Shown here piece by piece: positions 8,527 through 16,739 of a stretch of DNA of 64,000 nt. Location: NCBI RefSeq assembly GCF_008704535.1, contig NZ_CP023701.1:4342501-4406500 (forward strand), given 5' to 3'. The notes below the pieces were generated by a model. That model saw nothing but the letters and a program-made list of their open reading frames with translations. It was not told the origin of the DNA and made no database searches. This stretch comes from Streptomyces subrutilus (GTDB lineage Bacteria > Actinomycetota > Actinomycetes > Streptomycetales > Streptomycetaceae). Made by a program: the position numbers and the translations under genes. Position 1 is the first letter of the stretch, and every line of letters starts with the position of its first letter.

Positions 8527-8727
8527 CTACGGGCGCGGACCGGACGCGTGGTTGTCCAGCGTCCGGATCTCCTCGCCGGAGGCGTGGTTGTCGAGCGGCT
8601 TCTGGCCCGGGTTCGGGACCGGCTTCTGCACCGGCGGGTCGAGCGGCTTGATCTCGATGCCCGAGGCGTGGTTGTCGAGCGGCCGTATGTCGCCCTCGTT
8701 CGGCAGTACGTTCTCGTTCGTCGTCAT
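8527..8727 (-). CDS. Small sigma-like protein with LDNHASG repeats
   Basis: A 66-residue acidic, hydrophilic peptide contains the heptad LDNHASG three times (about residues 16-22, 47-53 and 57-63), joined by Pro-rich spacers such as KPLDPPVQKPVPNPGQ. Streptomyces genomes carry similar short proteins usually named sigma-like protein, with DNHA(S/T)G repeats; no function is established to my knowledge. The ATG at 8727 has AGGAG five bases upstream, which favours it over the longer reading from 8892. It has no signal peptide or transmembrane helix. Confidence 0.7.
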   Translation of the reverse strand: MTTNENVLPNEGDIRPLDNHASGIEIKPLDPPVQKPVPNPGQKPLDNHASGEEIRTLDNHASGPRP

Positions 8728-8966
8728 CGGATCTCCTGATGGATGGGTAGGACCCGTTCGGCGATTCCCCCGCGGACCGCCGAACGGGTGGTCCTCCAAC
8801 CGGCCCGGGTGCTCCCCCCGGCGCTCCGGGCCGATGGACCTATCGTGCCGCAGGGCGATAAACGAACGATGAACGCCGTATTCATCGGGCATCCGTGCAG
8901 GTCAGAGCCGTTCGAGCGGAATCCGGCCACCGCCTTCGGCGTCCGCCCGCTCCCGGGCCGCCGTGC

Positions 8967-11900
8967 TCAGGCCGCGATCTCGGAGGCCAGCAGGGCCCGC
9001 ACCTCGGCCAGTTCCGCCGAGCCCAGCTGCTCGAACACCGACTCGGCGTCCCGCCAGCACGCCCGCGCCCGGTCCGTCTGGCCCAGCCGCAGCAGCGCCC
9101 GGCCCAGCACCATCAGCACCGTGGCCCGGCGCCACTCGCCGCCGATGCCGCGCAGCGCGATGGCCTGCTCGGCGTGCGAGGCGGCCAGCGTGGGCCTGCG
9201 CGCCGCCAGGTGGGCCTCGGCGAGCCGGAAGTGCGTCACGCCCTCCCACAGCGGCTGCCGGTTCTCGTGGAACAGGGACAGGGCCTCGGCGAGCTGGTCC
9301 AGGGCCTCGCCGAGCCGGCCCGCCTGGGTCAGCGCGATGCCCAGCGCGTAGCGGCCGTTGGCCAGGCGCAGGGTCAGGCCCATCCGGTCGTATATGGCGA
9401 TGCCCTGGCGCGCCAGGTCGATCGCGCTGGTCAGCCGGCCCAGCTCCACGTGGATGCGGGAGAGGTTGCACAGGGCGCTGGCCTCGCCGATGTTGTTGCC
9501 GTCCGCCCGGAAGTTCTCGATCGCCTCCAGCAGGTAGCGCTCGCCGTCCGCGTGCCGCCCCTGGTAGAGGGCGATGATCCCGCGGTCGTTGGGCGCCCAG
9601 CAGCTCGGCAGCGGGTCCGCGGCCTCCCGGGCGAGTGCCGTGGCCTGGCGGGCCTCGTCGTCGGCCTCGGTGAAACGGCCGGTGAACAGGTGCACCATGG
9701 TGAGCGTGGTGCGGGCCCGGCCCTCGGCGCGCGGGTCCTTCGCGGCGCGCGCGGCGTCGCGCAGGGCCATCGCGGCGGACTCGTACTGCTTGGAGTTGGC
9801 GCCGGACTCCGCGAGGTCCTTGGCGGCCCACAGCAGGTCCACGGCCCGGCGCAGCACCCGCGTCCCGTCCCGGTCCGGGCGCACGGAGGCCTGCCGGACG
9901 CACGCCAGCAGCGGGTCCGCCTCCGCGTACAGCCAGTCCAGGGCGGCGCGCGGCCCGGCGAAGGAGAGCCCCGGGTAGCAGGTGTCGGACAGGTGCGCCG
10001 GGAGCCGGTCGCCGGGGCGTTCCATGGCGTACACCCCGGAGGCGGTGGCCAGGTAGAAGTCGAGCAGCCGGTCCAGGGCGGCGTCGCGGCCGGCGGGCGG
10101 GTGCTCGTCGCGCTCGGCGCAGGCCCGGGCGTAGAGGCGTACGAGGTCGTGGAAGCGGTAGCGGCCGGGGGCGGCGGATTCGAGCAGGGAGCAGTCGACG
10201 AGGGCCTCCAGGAGGTCCTCGGTGTCGTGTTCGGCGAGGTCCAGGACGGCGGCCGCGGCGGAGAGGGAGACGTCGGGACCGTCGGCGAGCCCGAGCAGCC
10301 GGAACGCCCGCTGCTGGGCGGGTTCGAGCTGGCCGTAGCCGAGTTCGAAGGTGGCCTTGACGGCGAGGTCGCCGGCCTGGAGCTCGTCGAGGCGGCGGCG
10401 CTCGTCGGCGAGCTTCGCGGCGAGGACGGAGACGGTCCAGGTGCGGCGGGCGGCGAGGCGGGAGGCGGCGATGCGGATGGCGAGCGGCAGGAAGCCGCAG
10501 GCGCCGACGACGTCGAGGGCGGCCTGGCGTTCGGCGCCGACCCGCTCGGCGCCGACGATGCAGGTGAAGAGCTGGAGCGCCTCCTCGGGGCTCATCACGT
10601 CGAGGTCGACGAGGTGGGCGCCGGCCAGCCCGGCCATCCGCACCCGGCTGGTGACCAGGGCCGCGCAGCCCGCGGTGCCCGGCAGCAGGGGCCGGACCTG
10701 GGCGGCGTCGCGGGCGTTGTCGAGCAGGACCAGGACGCGGCGGCCGTCGAGCGTGGAGCGGTAGAGGGCGGCGCGCTCGGCGGGGGAGTCGGGGATGGCG
10801 CTGTCGGGGGTGCCCAGGGCGCGCAGGAAGGAGCCGAGGACGGCTTCGGGTTCGGCGGGCCGGGCCTCGGTGCCCTGGAGGTCGACGTAGAGCTGGCCGT
10901 CGGGGAAGTGCGGGCGGGCGGTGTGGGCCACGTGCACGGCGAGGGTGGTCTTGCCGACCCCGCCGATGCCCGCGAGGGCGGAGACGGCCATGACCCGGCC
11001 GGCCTCGGCGCTGCGCGACAGGATGCCCCCGAGCTCGTCGACGAAGCTGGACCTGCCGGTGAAGTCCGATACCGTCGCGGGCAGTTGGGCGGGGCGCGTC
11101 CGGCCGGCCGCGGCGGCCGGCACCGGGTCCTCGGCGCGGGCGAGGTCGGCGTCCGCGTTGAGGATGCGCTGCTGGAGGGCGGAGAGCTCGGGCCGGGGAT
11201 CGACCCCGAGCTCCCCGGAGAGCAGGCGGCGGGTGTCGGCGTAGACGGCGAGGGCCTCGGCCTGCCGGCCGCTGCGGTAGAGGGCGAGCATCAGCAGCTC
11301 GCGCAGGCGCTCGCGCAGCGGGTGGGCGGCGGTCAGCGCGGTGAGCTCGGAGACCGCCCCGGCGTGGTGGCCGACCTCCAGGTCCAGGTCGAGCCGGGCC
11401 TCCAGCAGCTGGAGCCGCCATTCGGCGAGCCGGGTGCGCTCGGTCTCCGCGTGCGGTCCGGGGACCCCGGCGAGCGGTTCGCCGTCCCACAGGCCCAGGG
11501 CGCGGGCGAGGAGCGTACGGGCGAGGCCGCGGTCCCCGGCGCCGCGCGCCGCCTCGGCCTCGGCGGCCAGGCCGCGGGCGACGCCGAGGTCCAGGGTGGC
11601 GGTGGAGCGCAGCCGGATGGCGTAGCCGCCGGATTCGCTGACGAGCATCCCGGGGTCGAGGACCTTGCGCAGCCGGGAGGCGTACGTGCGGATGGTGGCG
11701 AGGGCCTGCTGCGGCGGGTCCTCGCCCCAGATGGCGTCGATGAGTTCGGGCGCGGTGGCGGTGCGGCCCTCGCGCAGCAGCAGTACGGCGAGCAGGGCGC
11801 GCTGCTGGGGTGTCCCGGAGGGCAGGGCCTCGGCGCCGCGCCAGGCCCGGATCGGCCCGAGGACGGAGAACCGGGCGCCGGGGGCGGCCTCGCGGGGCGC

Positions 11901-12131
11901 CGGAGCCGGGGCGGGCGCCGCGGGGGCCGCCGGGGCGCCCGCGGGGGTGCGGGCCCTGGGGGCGCTGCCCGTGGGGAAGGTGCCCGCGGGGAGGGTGCCC
12001 GCGGGGGCGGCGTGTGTTCGGGTGGTGTCCGCGGGAGTGGGGACGCCCGCCGGGACGGTGGTGCCCACGGAGCCGGTCCGGGCCGCATCGGGGTGGTTCC
12101 GCGGGCGCGGGATGGCCGGTACGCCGTCCAT
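8967..12131 (-). CDS. AfsR/SARP-family transcriptional regulator with NB-ARC and TPR
   Basis: This 1054-residue regulator has a Pro/Ala/Thr-rich N-terminal tail (about 1-83). An OmpR-type winged helix follows (ARFSVLGPIRAWRG through TIRTYASRLRKVLD), then a BTAD domain ending near 330. An NB-ARC ATPase has Walker A GIGGVGKTTLAVH at about residue 387, Walker B VLVLLDNARD and sensor-like PLAIRIAASRL, and a C-terminal TPR array occupies about 680-1050. It matches AfsR rather than the short SARPs. Family members activate secondary metabolism or development by binding direct repeats near -35. It is divergent from the amidohydrolase gene, with a regulon operator between them, so it may be a regulon member or a co-regulator. 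ATG 12131 has an AGGGGG site. Confidence 0.88.
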   Translation of the reverse strand: MDGVPAIPRPRNHPDAARTGSVGTTVPAGVPTPADTTRTHAAPAGTLPAGTFPTGSAPRARTPAGAPAAPAAPAPAPAPREAAPGARFSVLGPIRAWRGAEALPSGTPQQRALLAVLLLREGRTATAPELIDAIWGEDPPQQALATIRTYASRLRKVLDPGMLVSESGGYAIRLRSTATLDLGVARGLAAEAEAARGAGDRGLARTLLARALGLWDGEPLAGVPGPHAETERTRLAEWRLQLLEARLDLDLEVGHHAGAVSELTALTAAHPLRERLRELLMLALYRSGRQAEALAVYADTRRLLSGELGVDPRPELSALQQRILNADADLARAEDPVPAAAAGRTRPAQLPATVSDFTGRSSFVDELGGILSRSAEAGRVMAVSALAGIGGVGKTTLAVHVAHTARPHFPDGQLYVDLQGTEARPAEPEAVLGSFLRALGTPDSAIPDSPAERAALYRSTLDGRRVLVLLDNARDAAQVRPLLPGTAGCAALVTSRVRMAGLAGAHLVDLDVMSPEEALQLFTCIVGAERVGAERQAALDVVGACGFLPLAIRIAASRLAARRTWTVSVLAAKLADERRRLDELQAGDLAVKATFELGYGQLEPAQQRAFRLLGLADGPDVSLSAAAAVLDLAEHDTEDLLEALVDCSLLESAAPGRYRFHDLVRLYARACAERDEHPPAGRDAALDRLLDFYLATASGVYAMERPGDRLPAHLSDTCYPGLSFAGPRAALDWLYAEADPLLACVRQASVRPDRDGTRVLRRAVDLLWAAKDLAESGANSKQYESAAMALRDAARAAKDPRAEGRARTTLTMVHLFTGRFTEADDEARQATALAREAADPLPSCWAPNDRGIIALYQGRHADGERYLLEAIENFRADGNNIGEASALCNLSRIHVELGRLTSAIDLARQGIAIYDRMGLTLRLANGRYALGIALTQAGRLGEALDQLAEALSLFHENRQPLWEGVTHFRLAEAHLAARRPTLAASHAEQAIALRGIGGEWRRATVLMVLGRALLRLGQTDRARACWRDAESVFEQLGSAELAEVRALLASEIAA

Positions 12132-12226
12132 CTGTCGTCCCCCTGCCTTCCGTCGGTGTCATGGTCAGTCTGCCCTGTGTTGCGCGTACACGTCAGCCCG
12201 TAACGGACCGATCGCCTCCCGACTAG

Positions 12227-12241
12227 CTGACGGTTCGTCAG
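12227..12241. promoter_or_regulatory. CTGACG-N3-CGTCAG operator before amidohydrolase
   Basis: CTGACGGTTCGTCAG has perfect 6-bp arms around a 3-bp centre and lies 21 bases before the amidohydrolase start codon. The sequence TACGGT between operator and ribosome site could be a -10 element, which would place the operator over the promoter. It is about 95 bases upstream of the divergent AfsR-like gene. Confidence 0.78.
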
Positions 12242-12262
12242 ATCGGCGCTACGGTAGGAGGC

Positions 12263-13495
12263 ATGGAGACCTTCCCGAAGATCATCTCGGTGGACGACCA
12301 CACGGTTGAGCCCCCCCACGTATGGCGGGACCGGCTCCCGTCCAAGTACAAGGACACCGGCCCCCGGATCGTCCGCGCCCCCCTGAAGGAGATGACCTTC
12401 CTCGGCGGCAAGTTCGCACCCGTGATGGGCGCACCGGGCGACGACGGCCCGATCGGCGACTGGTGGGTGTACGAGGACCTGCACCGGCCGCTCACCCGTC
12501 TCGACACGGCCGTCGGGTACGACCGCGACGAGATCAAGCTGGAAGTCATCACCTACGAGCAGATGCGCCCGGGGTCCTTCTCGGTTCCCGAGCGGCTCGC
12601 GGACATGGACGTCAACCACGTGCAGTCGGCGCTCTGCTTCCCGACCTTCCCGCGCTTCTGCGGCCAGACCTTCACCGAGGCCGGGGACCGGGAGCTCGGG
12701 CTGCTCGGCGTACGGGCCTACAACGACTGGATGGTCGAGGAGTGGTGCGGCCCCGACGCCCGCGGCCGGCTGATCCCCCTCACCCTGGTCCCGCTGTGGG
12801 ACGCCCGCCTCGCGGCCGCCGAGGTCCGCCGCAACGCCGCCCGCGGGGTGCGCGCCGTCGCCTTCTCCGAGATACCCCCTCACCTGGGACTGCCGTCCAT
12901 CCACACGGACGACTGGGACCCCTTCCTGGAGGCCTGCGACGAGACCGGCACGGTCATCGCCATGCACATCGGCTCCTCCTCCCGCATGCCGTCCACCTCG
13001 GCCGACGCCCCGCCCGCCGTGGGCTCCACCATCACCTTCGCCAACTGCTGCTTCTCGATGGTGGACTGGCTGATGAGCGGGAAGTTCGAACGCTTCCCGC
13101 GGCTGAAGATCATGTACGCGGAGGGCCAGATCGGGTGGATCCCCTACATCCTGGAACGCGCGAACGTGGTCTGGGAGGAGAACCGCGGCTGGGGCGGGGT
13201 CGCCGACAAGGTCCTGCGGCCTCCGTCGGAGCTCTTCGCCGAGCACGTCTTCGGCTGCTTCTTCGACGACGCCTTCGGCCTGAAGAACCTCGACGCGATC
13301 GGCGTCGGCAACGTCCTCTACGAGACCGACTACCCGCACTCGGACTCCACCTGGCCCAAGTCCCGCGAGGTGGGCGAGGCCCAGATGGGCCACCTGGCGC
13401 CGGACGTGGTCGACCGCATCGTGCGCGGCAACGCGATCGACCTGCTCGGCCTGACGCCCGACGGCCTGTGGGAGGGACCGGGCTCCGCGGCCTGA
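12263..13495 (+). CDS. ACMSD-like amidohydrolase-2 family protein
   Basis: The 410-residue protein belongs to the TIM-barrel amidohydrolase-2 group, which includes decarboxylases such as ACMSD and ring hydrolases. Likely metal or catalytic positions are visible in ISVDDHTVEP (strand 1), AMHIGSSS (central His) and LYETDYPHSDSTWP (late Asp). The strand-1 motif is D-D-H-T rather than the classical HxH, which is common in this branch. The ATG has TAGGAGG directly upstream. A regulon operator just upstream links it to the LLM, SDR and CoA genes, so decarboxylation or hydrolysis of a pathway intermediate is my inference. Confidence 0.85.
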   Translation: METFPKIISVDDHTVEPPHVWRDRLPSKYKDTGPRIVRAPLKEMTFLGGKFAPVMGAPGDDGPIGDWWVYEDLHRPLTRLDTAVGYDRDEIKLEVITYEQMRPGSFSVPERLADMDVNHVQSALCFPTFPRFCGQTFTEAGDRELGLLGVRAYNDWMVEEWCGPDARGRLIPLTLVPLWDARLAAAEVRRNAARGVRAVAFSEIPPHLGLPSIHTDDWDPFLEACDETGTVIAMHIGSSSRMPSTSADAPPAVGSTITFANCCFSMVDWLMSGKFERFPRLKIMYAEGQIGWIPYILERANVVWEENRGWGGVADKVLRPPSELFAEHVFGCFFDDAFGLKNLDAIGVGNVLYETDYPHSDSTWPKSREVGEAQMGHLAPDVVDRIVRGNAIDLLGLTPDGLWEGPGSAA

Positions 13496-13674
13496 ACCGG
13501 CGCGGCGCACGGCCCCGGACGCGGCGACGAGCGCGGGACCGGGGCGGGGGCGTGCGCGGGACGGGGCGGCGACGGGGCACCGGCGGAGCCGGGGCGGGCC
13601 GCGGGCAGGGGTCCGTCTTGCACCCGCGCCCGCCCCCGGGGCATGCTTCGCCGGGGTACAGCGGGAGGATCATC

Positions 13675-14526
13675 ATGCCGGTGGACGTGCGGACCGTGAT
13701 CACGGTCGTGCTGTGTGCTGCCGCCGCGCTGGGAGCCTCCGCCGCCGTCGCCGAACTGGTGCCGCCGCCCGAAGGGGCCGCGCCGACGGCCGTACGGGCC
13801 GCGGCCGCGCCGACGGCCGCGCCGACCGGGCCGTCGCGCACGCAGGCCGCGAAGCCCCAGCTCTCCCCGCAGCCCGGGACGACCCTGCCGCCGCCCGTGG
13901 TGCCCAAGCCCGGCGGCCCCGCCGCGTTCACCGGAGCGCTGTTCACCAAGGGCCTCGACGGCGACCACTTCTGCACCGCCACCGTGGTGCACAGCCCCGG
14001 CCGCGACCTCATCGTCACCGCCGGCCACTGCCTGCTCGACGGGGACCAGAGCGGCGGCAGCGCCGTCTTCGCACCCGCGTACGCGAACGGCGCCGCCCCG
14101 TACGGCACGTGGAAGATCGACCGGGTGTTCGAGGACGCCCGCTGGGCCGAGGACGCCGACGACGACTACGACCTGGCCTTCGCCCGCCTCGCCCCCGACG
14201 CCTCGGGCCGCCGCATCGAGGACGTGACCGGCGCGGCCGTGCTCGACACCAGCGGCCGCGCGGGCGAGGAGGTCACGGTCACCGGCTACCCCGCCGACCG
14301 CAAGGTGCCCCGTACGTGCACGGCCGTCGCCGTCCGCGAGAGCGCCACCGAGCAGCGCTTCGACTGCGCCGACTTCCCCGGCGGCACCAGCGGCAGCGCC
14401 TGGATCGCCGGCGACGGGAAGATCATCGGCGTCCTCACGGGCGGGGACACCGACGACGTGTCGACCAGCACGGTCCTCGGCGACTACGCGGCCTCCCTCT
14501 ACGCCGAGGCCGCCGCCGACCGCTGA
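13675..14526 (+). CDS. Secreted trypsin-like serine peptidase
   Basis: The 283-residue protein starts with a signal-like hydrophobic stretch (TVITVVLCAAAALGASAAVA), followed by a Pro/Ala/Thr-rich linker to about residue 80 and a chymotrypsin-fold domain. The catalytic triad is readable as H118 in TAGHCLL, D166 in DDDYDLAFARL and S239 in GGTSGSAW. An S1-type peptidase acting outside the cell is expected. ATG 13675 is chosen for its GGGAGG ribosome site six bases upstream. There is no lipobox. It is convergent with the Nudix gene. Confidence 0.87.
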   Translation: MPVDVRTVITVVLCAAAALGASAAVAELVPPPEGAAPTAVRAAAAPTAAPTGPSRTQAAKPQLSPQPGTTLPPPVVPKPGGPAAFTGALFTKGLDGDHFCTATVVHSPGRDLIVTAGHCLLDGDQSGGSAVFAPAYANGAAPYGTWKIDRVFEDARWAEDADDDYDLAFARLAPDASGRRIEDVTGAAVLDTSGRAGEEVTVTGYPADRKVPRTCTAVAVRESATEQRFDCADFPGGTSGSAWIAGDGKIIGVLTGGDTDDVSTSTVLGDYAASLYAEAAADR

Positions 14527-14581
14527 ACGCTGAACGCGGTGCACCCGGTCCCGGCGCGGTCCGGAGGGGACGCCCCGGGTC

Positions 14582-14654
14582 GTGTCGTCGAAGTCCCGTC
14601 CGACCGGCGGGGTCTGCCCCGCCCTCCGGGCGGACGGCACCAGCTCGACGACAC
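14582..14654. terminator. Branched stem-loop between convergent protease and Nudix genes
   Basis: Outer arms GTGTCGTCGA (14582-14591) and TCGACGACAC (14645-14654) are perfect complements. The GC-rich interior contains further complementary stretches. The position between two convergent stop codons suggests a bidirectional terminator. Confidence 0.45.
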
Positions 14655-14657
14655 TCC

Positions 14658-15098
14658 CTAGGCCAGGAGGCCGAGGTGGACCGGCCGGTCCCGGGCGTCG
14701 GCCAGCAGGTCGGGCAGGCGCGGCGGCCACAGCGGCTCGCCGAGCGTCGCGAGGCGCCGGGGCGAGAGCCACTGCCAGTGGATGTCCGGGGCTTCCAGGA
14801 CCGGTTCGCGGCGCGGGCCCGTGGTGACGTAGACGTGCTCGTGCTGGCGGACCGGCACGCCCTGGTGCGTGAAGTCGTGCTCCCACGTGCACAGCAGCCG
14901 CTGCGGTTCCAGGTCGGTCCACCCGGTCTCCTCGCGCAGCTCCCGCCGCACGCACTGCTGCGGGGTCTCGCCCGGGTCGATCCCGCCGCCCGGCGGCAGC
15001 CAGTGGATGCCGACCTCCACGTTGTTCTCGCGGAAGAGGAACACCGATCCGGAGGGGGACACGATGACAACGCGCGCTGCCTGGCGTGGAGTTCGCAT
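14658..15098 (-). CDS. Nudix hydrolase
   Basis: A 146-residue protein with a complete Nudix box, which runs from GGGIDPGETP through CVRRELREETGW. The upstream strand RVVIVSPSGSVFLFRE and the C-terminal DIHWQWLSP fit the fold. It should hydrolyse a nucleoside-diphosphate-linked compound; the substrate cannot be told from sequence. ATG 15098 is used because the Nudix strand begins right after it; the upstream Arg/Gly-rich extension looks non-coding. It is divergent from the L,D-transpeptidase gene. Confidence 0.85.
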   Translation of the reverse strand: MRTPRQAARVVIVSPSGSVFLFRENNVEVGIHWLPPGGGIDPGETPQQCVRRELREETGWTDLEPQRLLCTWEHDFTHQGVPVRQHEHVYVTTGPRREPVLEAPDIHWQWLSPRRLATLGEPLWPPRLPDLLADARDRPVHLGLLA

Positions 15099-15456
15099 CG
15101 GTTCAGCGTACGCCGGTGATCGCCTCGGGGGGACGGTGCTGCACGGCTTCCTCCCGTTCCGCAGCCCACCCCTCCGCGCACGGCCGGCCCCGGCCCCGCG
15201 TCCCACCCCGGCGCCCCGGCCCCAGCCCGGCTCCCGCGCCGGTCCCGCGCCCGAGCCGCGCCCGGCCCCCTGACTGCCGCGGCCCGCGGCCCGCGGCCGC
15301 CGCGACGCCCCGTCGCCCCGTCGCCTCGGAGGCCGTCCGCCGCCCCGTCACAGCCGGGCGCGGGAGCGCCCGCTGACGGTCCGTGCGCGTTGCCCCGCGC
15401 CGCCCCGGGGCGGCGGATCGGGTCCCGTGAAGGGCGGCTGCTGTACGGTCGGTTCA
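15099..15456. other. GC-rich intergenic region between Nudix and L,D-transpeptidase genes
   Basis: These 358 bases hold low-complexity C/G-rich sequence (CGGCCC and CGCGGCC variants) and no open frame with plausible coding character. The promoters of both divergent genes must lie here. I see no convincing -35/-10 pair, operator or RNA structure. Confidence 0.4.
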
Positions 15457-16272
15457 ATGAGCAAGCACGCCCGGGCCCGCTCCCGTCGACCCCGCACCTC
15501 CGCCGCCGGACGCGCCCCGCGCCGGGTGGCCCTGGTCGCCGCCTTCGGCCTGGTGGCCTTCGGGGCGGGCTGGGCGTACGTCACGGACGGCTCCGAGCAG
15601 GGCTCCGAGGCCGCGGCCCGGGCCGCCACGGACGCCCGGCCGCGGGCCGTGGACCGCGCCGCCCGCGATACCCGGCGGGACCCGATGCAGGGCCTGACGG
15701 GGGTCGGCGAAGCGACCCGGGCGCGCATCCCGGCCGACTCCCGCCAGCTGCTCCTGGTCACCGGCGAGTCCCGCGGGTCCTCGCGGTCCACCGCCACGCT
15801 CTACACCCGCCCCGCGCCGGGCGCCGACTGGGTGCGCGGCGCGAGCTGGCCGGCCCGCAACGGCGCCAAGGGCTGGTCCGCCGAGCGCACGTACGGGGAC
15901 CTGACCTCTCCGGAGGGCGTCTTCGAGCTCACCGACGCGGGCGGCCTGCTGGCGCCGCCGCCCGGAACCCGGCTCCCCTACGACCGGGACCCGGCCTTCG
16001 TGGCGAGCGGCCGCGGGGTGAACGGGGAGTCGCTGGAGGGAGCCTTCGACTACGTGGTCGCGATCGACTTCAACCGCAGGGCCGGCCGGTCGCCGCTGGA
16101 CCCGGTGAAGCCGGAGGGGGAGGAGAAGGGCGGCAACATCTGGCTCCACGTGGACCACGACGGCCCCTCGCAGGGCTGCGTGGGCCTGCCCAAGGAGGCG
16201 ATGGTGACGGTCCTGGAGACCCTCGACCCGGCGGCCCGGCCGGTCATCGTGATGGGACCGGAGGGCTTCTGA
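15457..16272 (+). CDS. L,D-transpeptidase (YkuD-type) with N-terminal anchor
   Basis: The 271-residue protein has a basic N-terminus and one membrane or signal helix (RVALVAAFGLVAFGAGWAYV), then a YkuD-like catalytic domain. The active-site region is IWLHVDHDGPSQGCVGLP, with H231 and the nucleophile C241. The usual SHGC is QGC here, as in a divergent actinobacterial branch. Such enzymes make 3-3 peptidoglycan cross-links or attach proteins to the wall, outside the membrane. ATG 15457 is preferred to the GTG ten codons earlier because the charged N-terminus starts there. Confidence 0.82.
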   Translation: MSKHARARSRRPRTSAAGRAPRRVALVAAFGLVAFGAGWAYVTDGSEQGSEAAARAATDARPRAVDRAARDTRRDPMQGLTGVGEATRARIPADSRQLLLVTGESRGSSRSTATLYTRPAPGADWVRGASWPARNGAKGWSAERTYGDLTSPEGVFELTDAGGLLAPPPGTRLPYDRDPAFVASGRGVNGESLEGAFDYVVAIDFNRRAGRSPLDPVKPEGEEKGGNIWLHVDHDGPSQGCVGLPKEAMVTVLETLDPAARPVIVMGPEGF

Positions 16273-16283
16273 GCCGCCGGTCC

Positions 16284-16511
16284 TCAGACGCGGACCCGCT
16301 GGACCGGTGACGGCCGCCCGAGGGAGGCGGCGGCGCAGAGCTTCGGCACGTGCGATCCGTCGGAGGAGGCCACCTTCGCCCGTCCGGTCGCGAGGGCCGC
16401 GGTGGCCACCACGAGCGAGTCCACGACGCATGCGTGCCCGTCGAGCCCCACGGCCTCGAACAGCTCGACCGCCTCGTCGGCCACCCTCTCCGTCACGGTG
16501 ACGACCGTGAG
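16284..16511 (-). pseudogene. C-terminal fragment of a PIN-domain (VapC-like) protein
   Basis: About 75 residues, from TVVTVTERVADEAVELFEAV to QRVRV, resemble the C-terminal half of actinobacterial PIN proteins. The stretch CVVDSLVVATAALATG carries the conserved Asp of the helix, and VASSDGSHVPKLC resembles the late strand. The N-terminal half with the first acidic residue is absent; upstream codons are Arg/Pro-rich and non-homologous. No antitoxin gene is next to it. I read it as a decayed toxin-type gene. The family call is by eye and moderate. Confidence 0.45.
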
Positions 16512-16586
16512 CCGGGGCCTCTGCCGGGCCGGGCGCCGACCTGCCCGGCCGGCACGGCGCACTTCGGCCCAGGGTCACCCCTCCGC

Positions 16587-16607
16587 CATCCCACCCTTGG
16601 TGGGATG
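16587..16607. terminator. 9-bp perfect hairpin with triloop
   Basis: CATCCCACC, loop CTT, GGTGGGATG. It is located upstream of the LLM gene and its operator, and could end upstream transcription. It is followed by GGTTCGATCCCCGC, which resembles a tRNA T-arm but with a mismatched stem. Confidence 0.4.
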
Positions 16608-16642
16608 CGGCAGCGCCGGTTCGATCCCCGCCCACCCCTTGT

Positions 16643-16657
16643 CTGACGAGCCGTCAG
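16643..16657. promoter_or_regulatory. CTGACG-N3-CGTCAG operator before LLM-SDR operon
   Basis: CTGACGAGCCGTCAG with perfect 5-bp arms, extended by T and A on the two flanks. It lies 82 bases before the start of the LLM oxidoreductase, the longest distance in the family, so a longer leader is expected here. Confidence 0.75.
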
Positions 16658-16739
16658 ATACGACGATGGCCCCGCACCGACCCGCACCGGCCGCACGGAC
16701 GGCCCCACGAACCGGCAGACGAAGGCGAGGCGAACCGGC

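Noticed and set aside
8902..12203. Long open frames opposite the AfsR-like gene and in its other frames
   Set aside because: They are by-products of high-GC codon use; their compositions are Arg/Pro/Gly-rich and they show no motifs, while the leftward frame has clear domains.
16608..16640. Possible tRNA 3' end (GGTTCGATCCCCGC)
   Set aside because: The T-stem has a mismatch, and no acceptor, D or anticodon arm can be built around it; the nearby hairpin lacks a proper 7-base anticodon loop.
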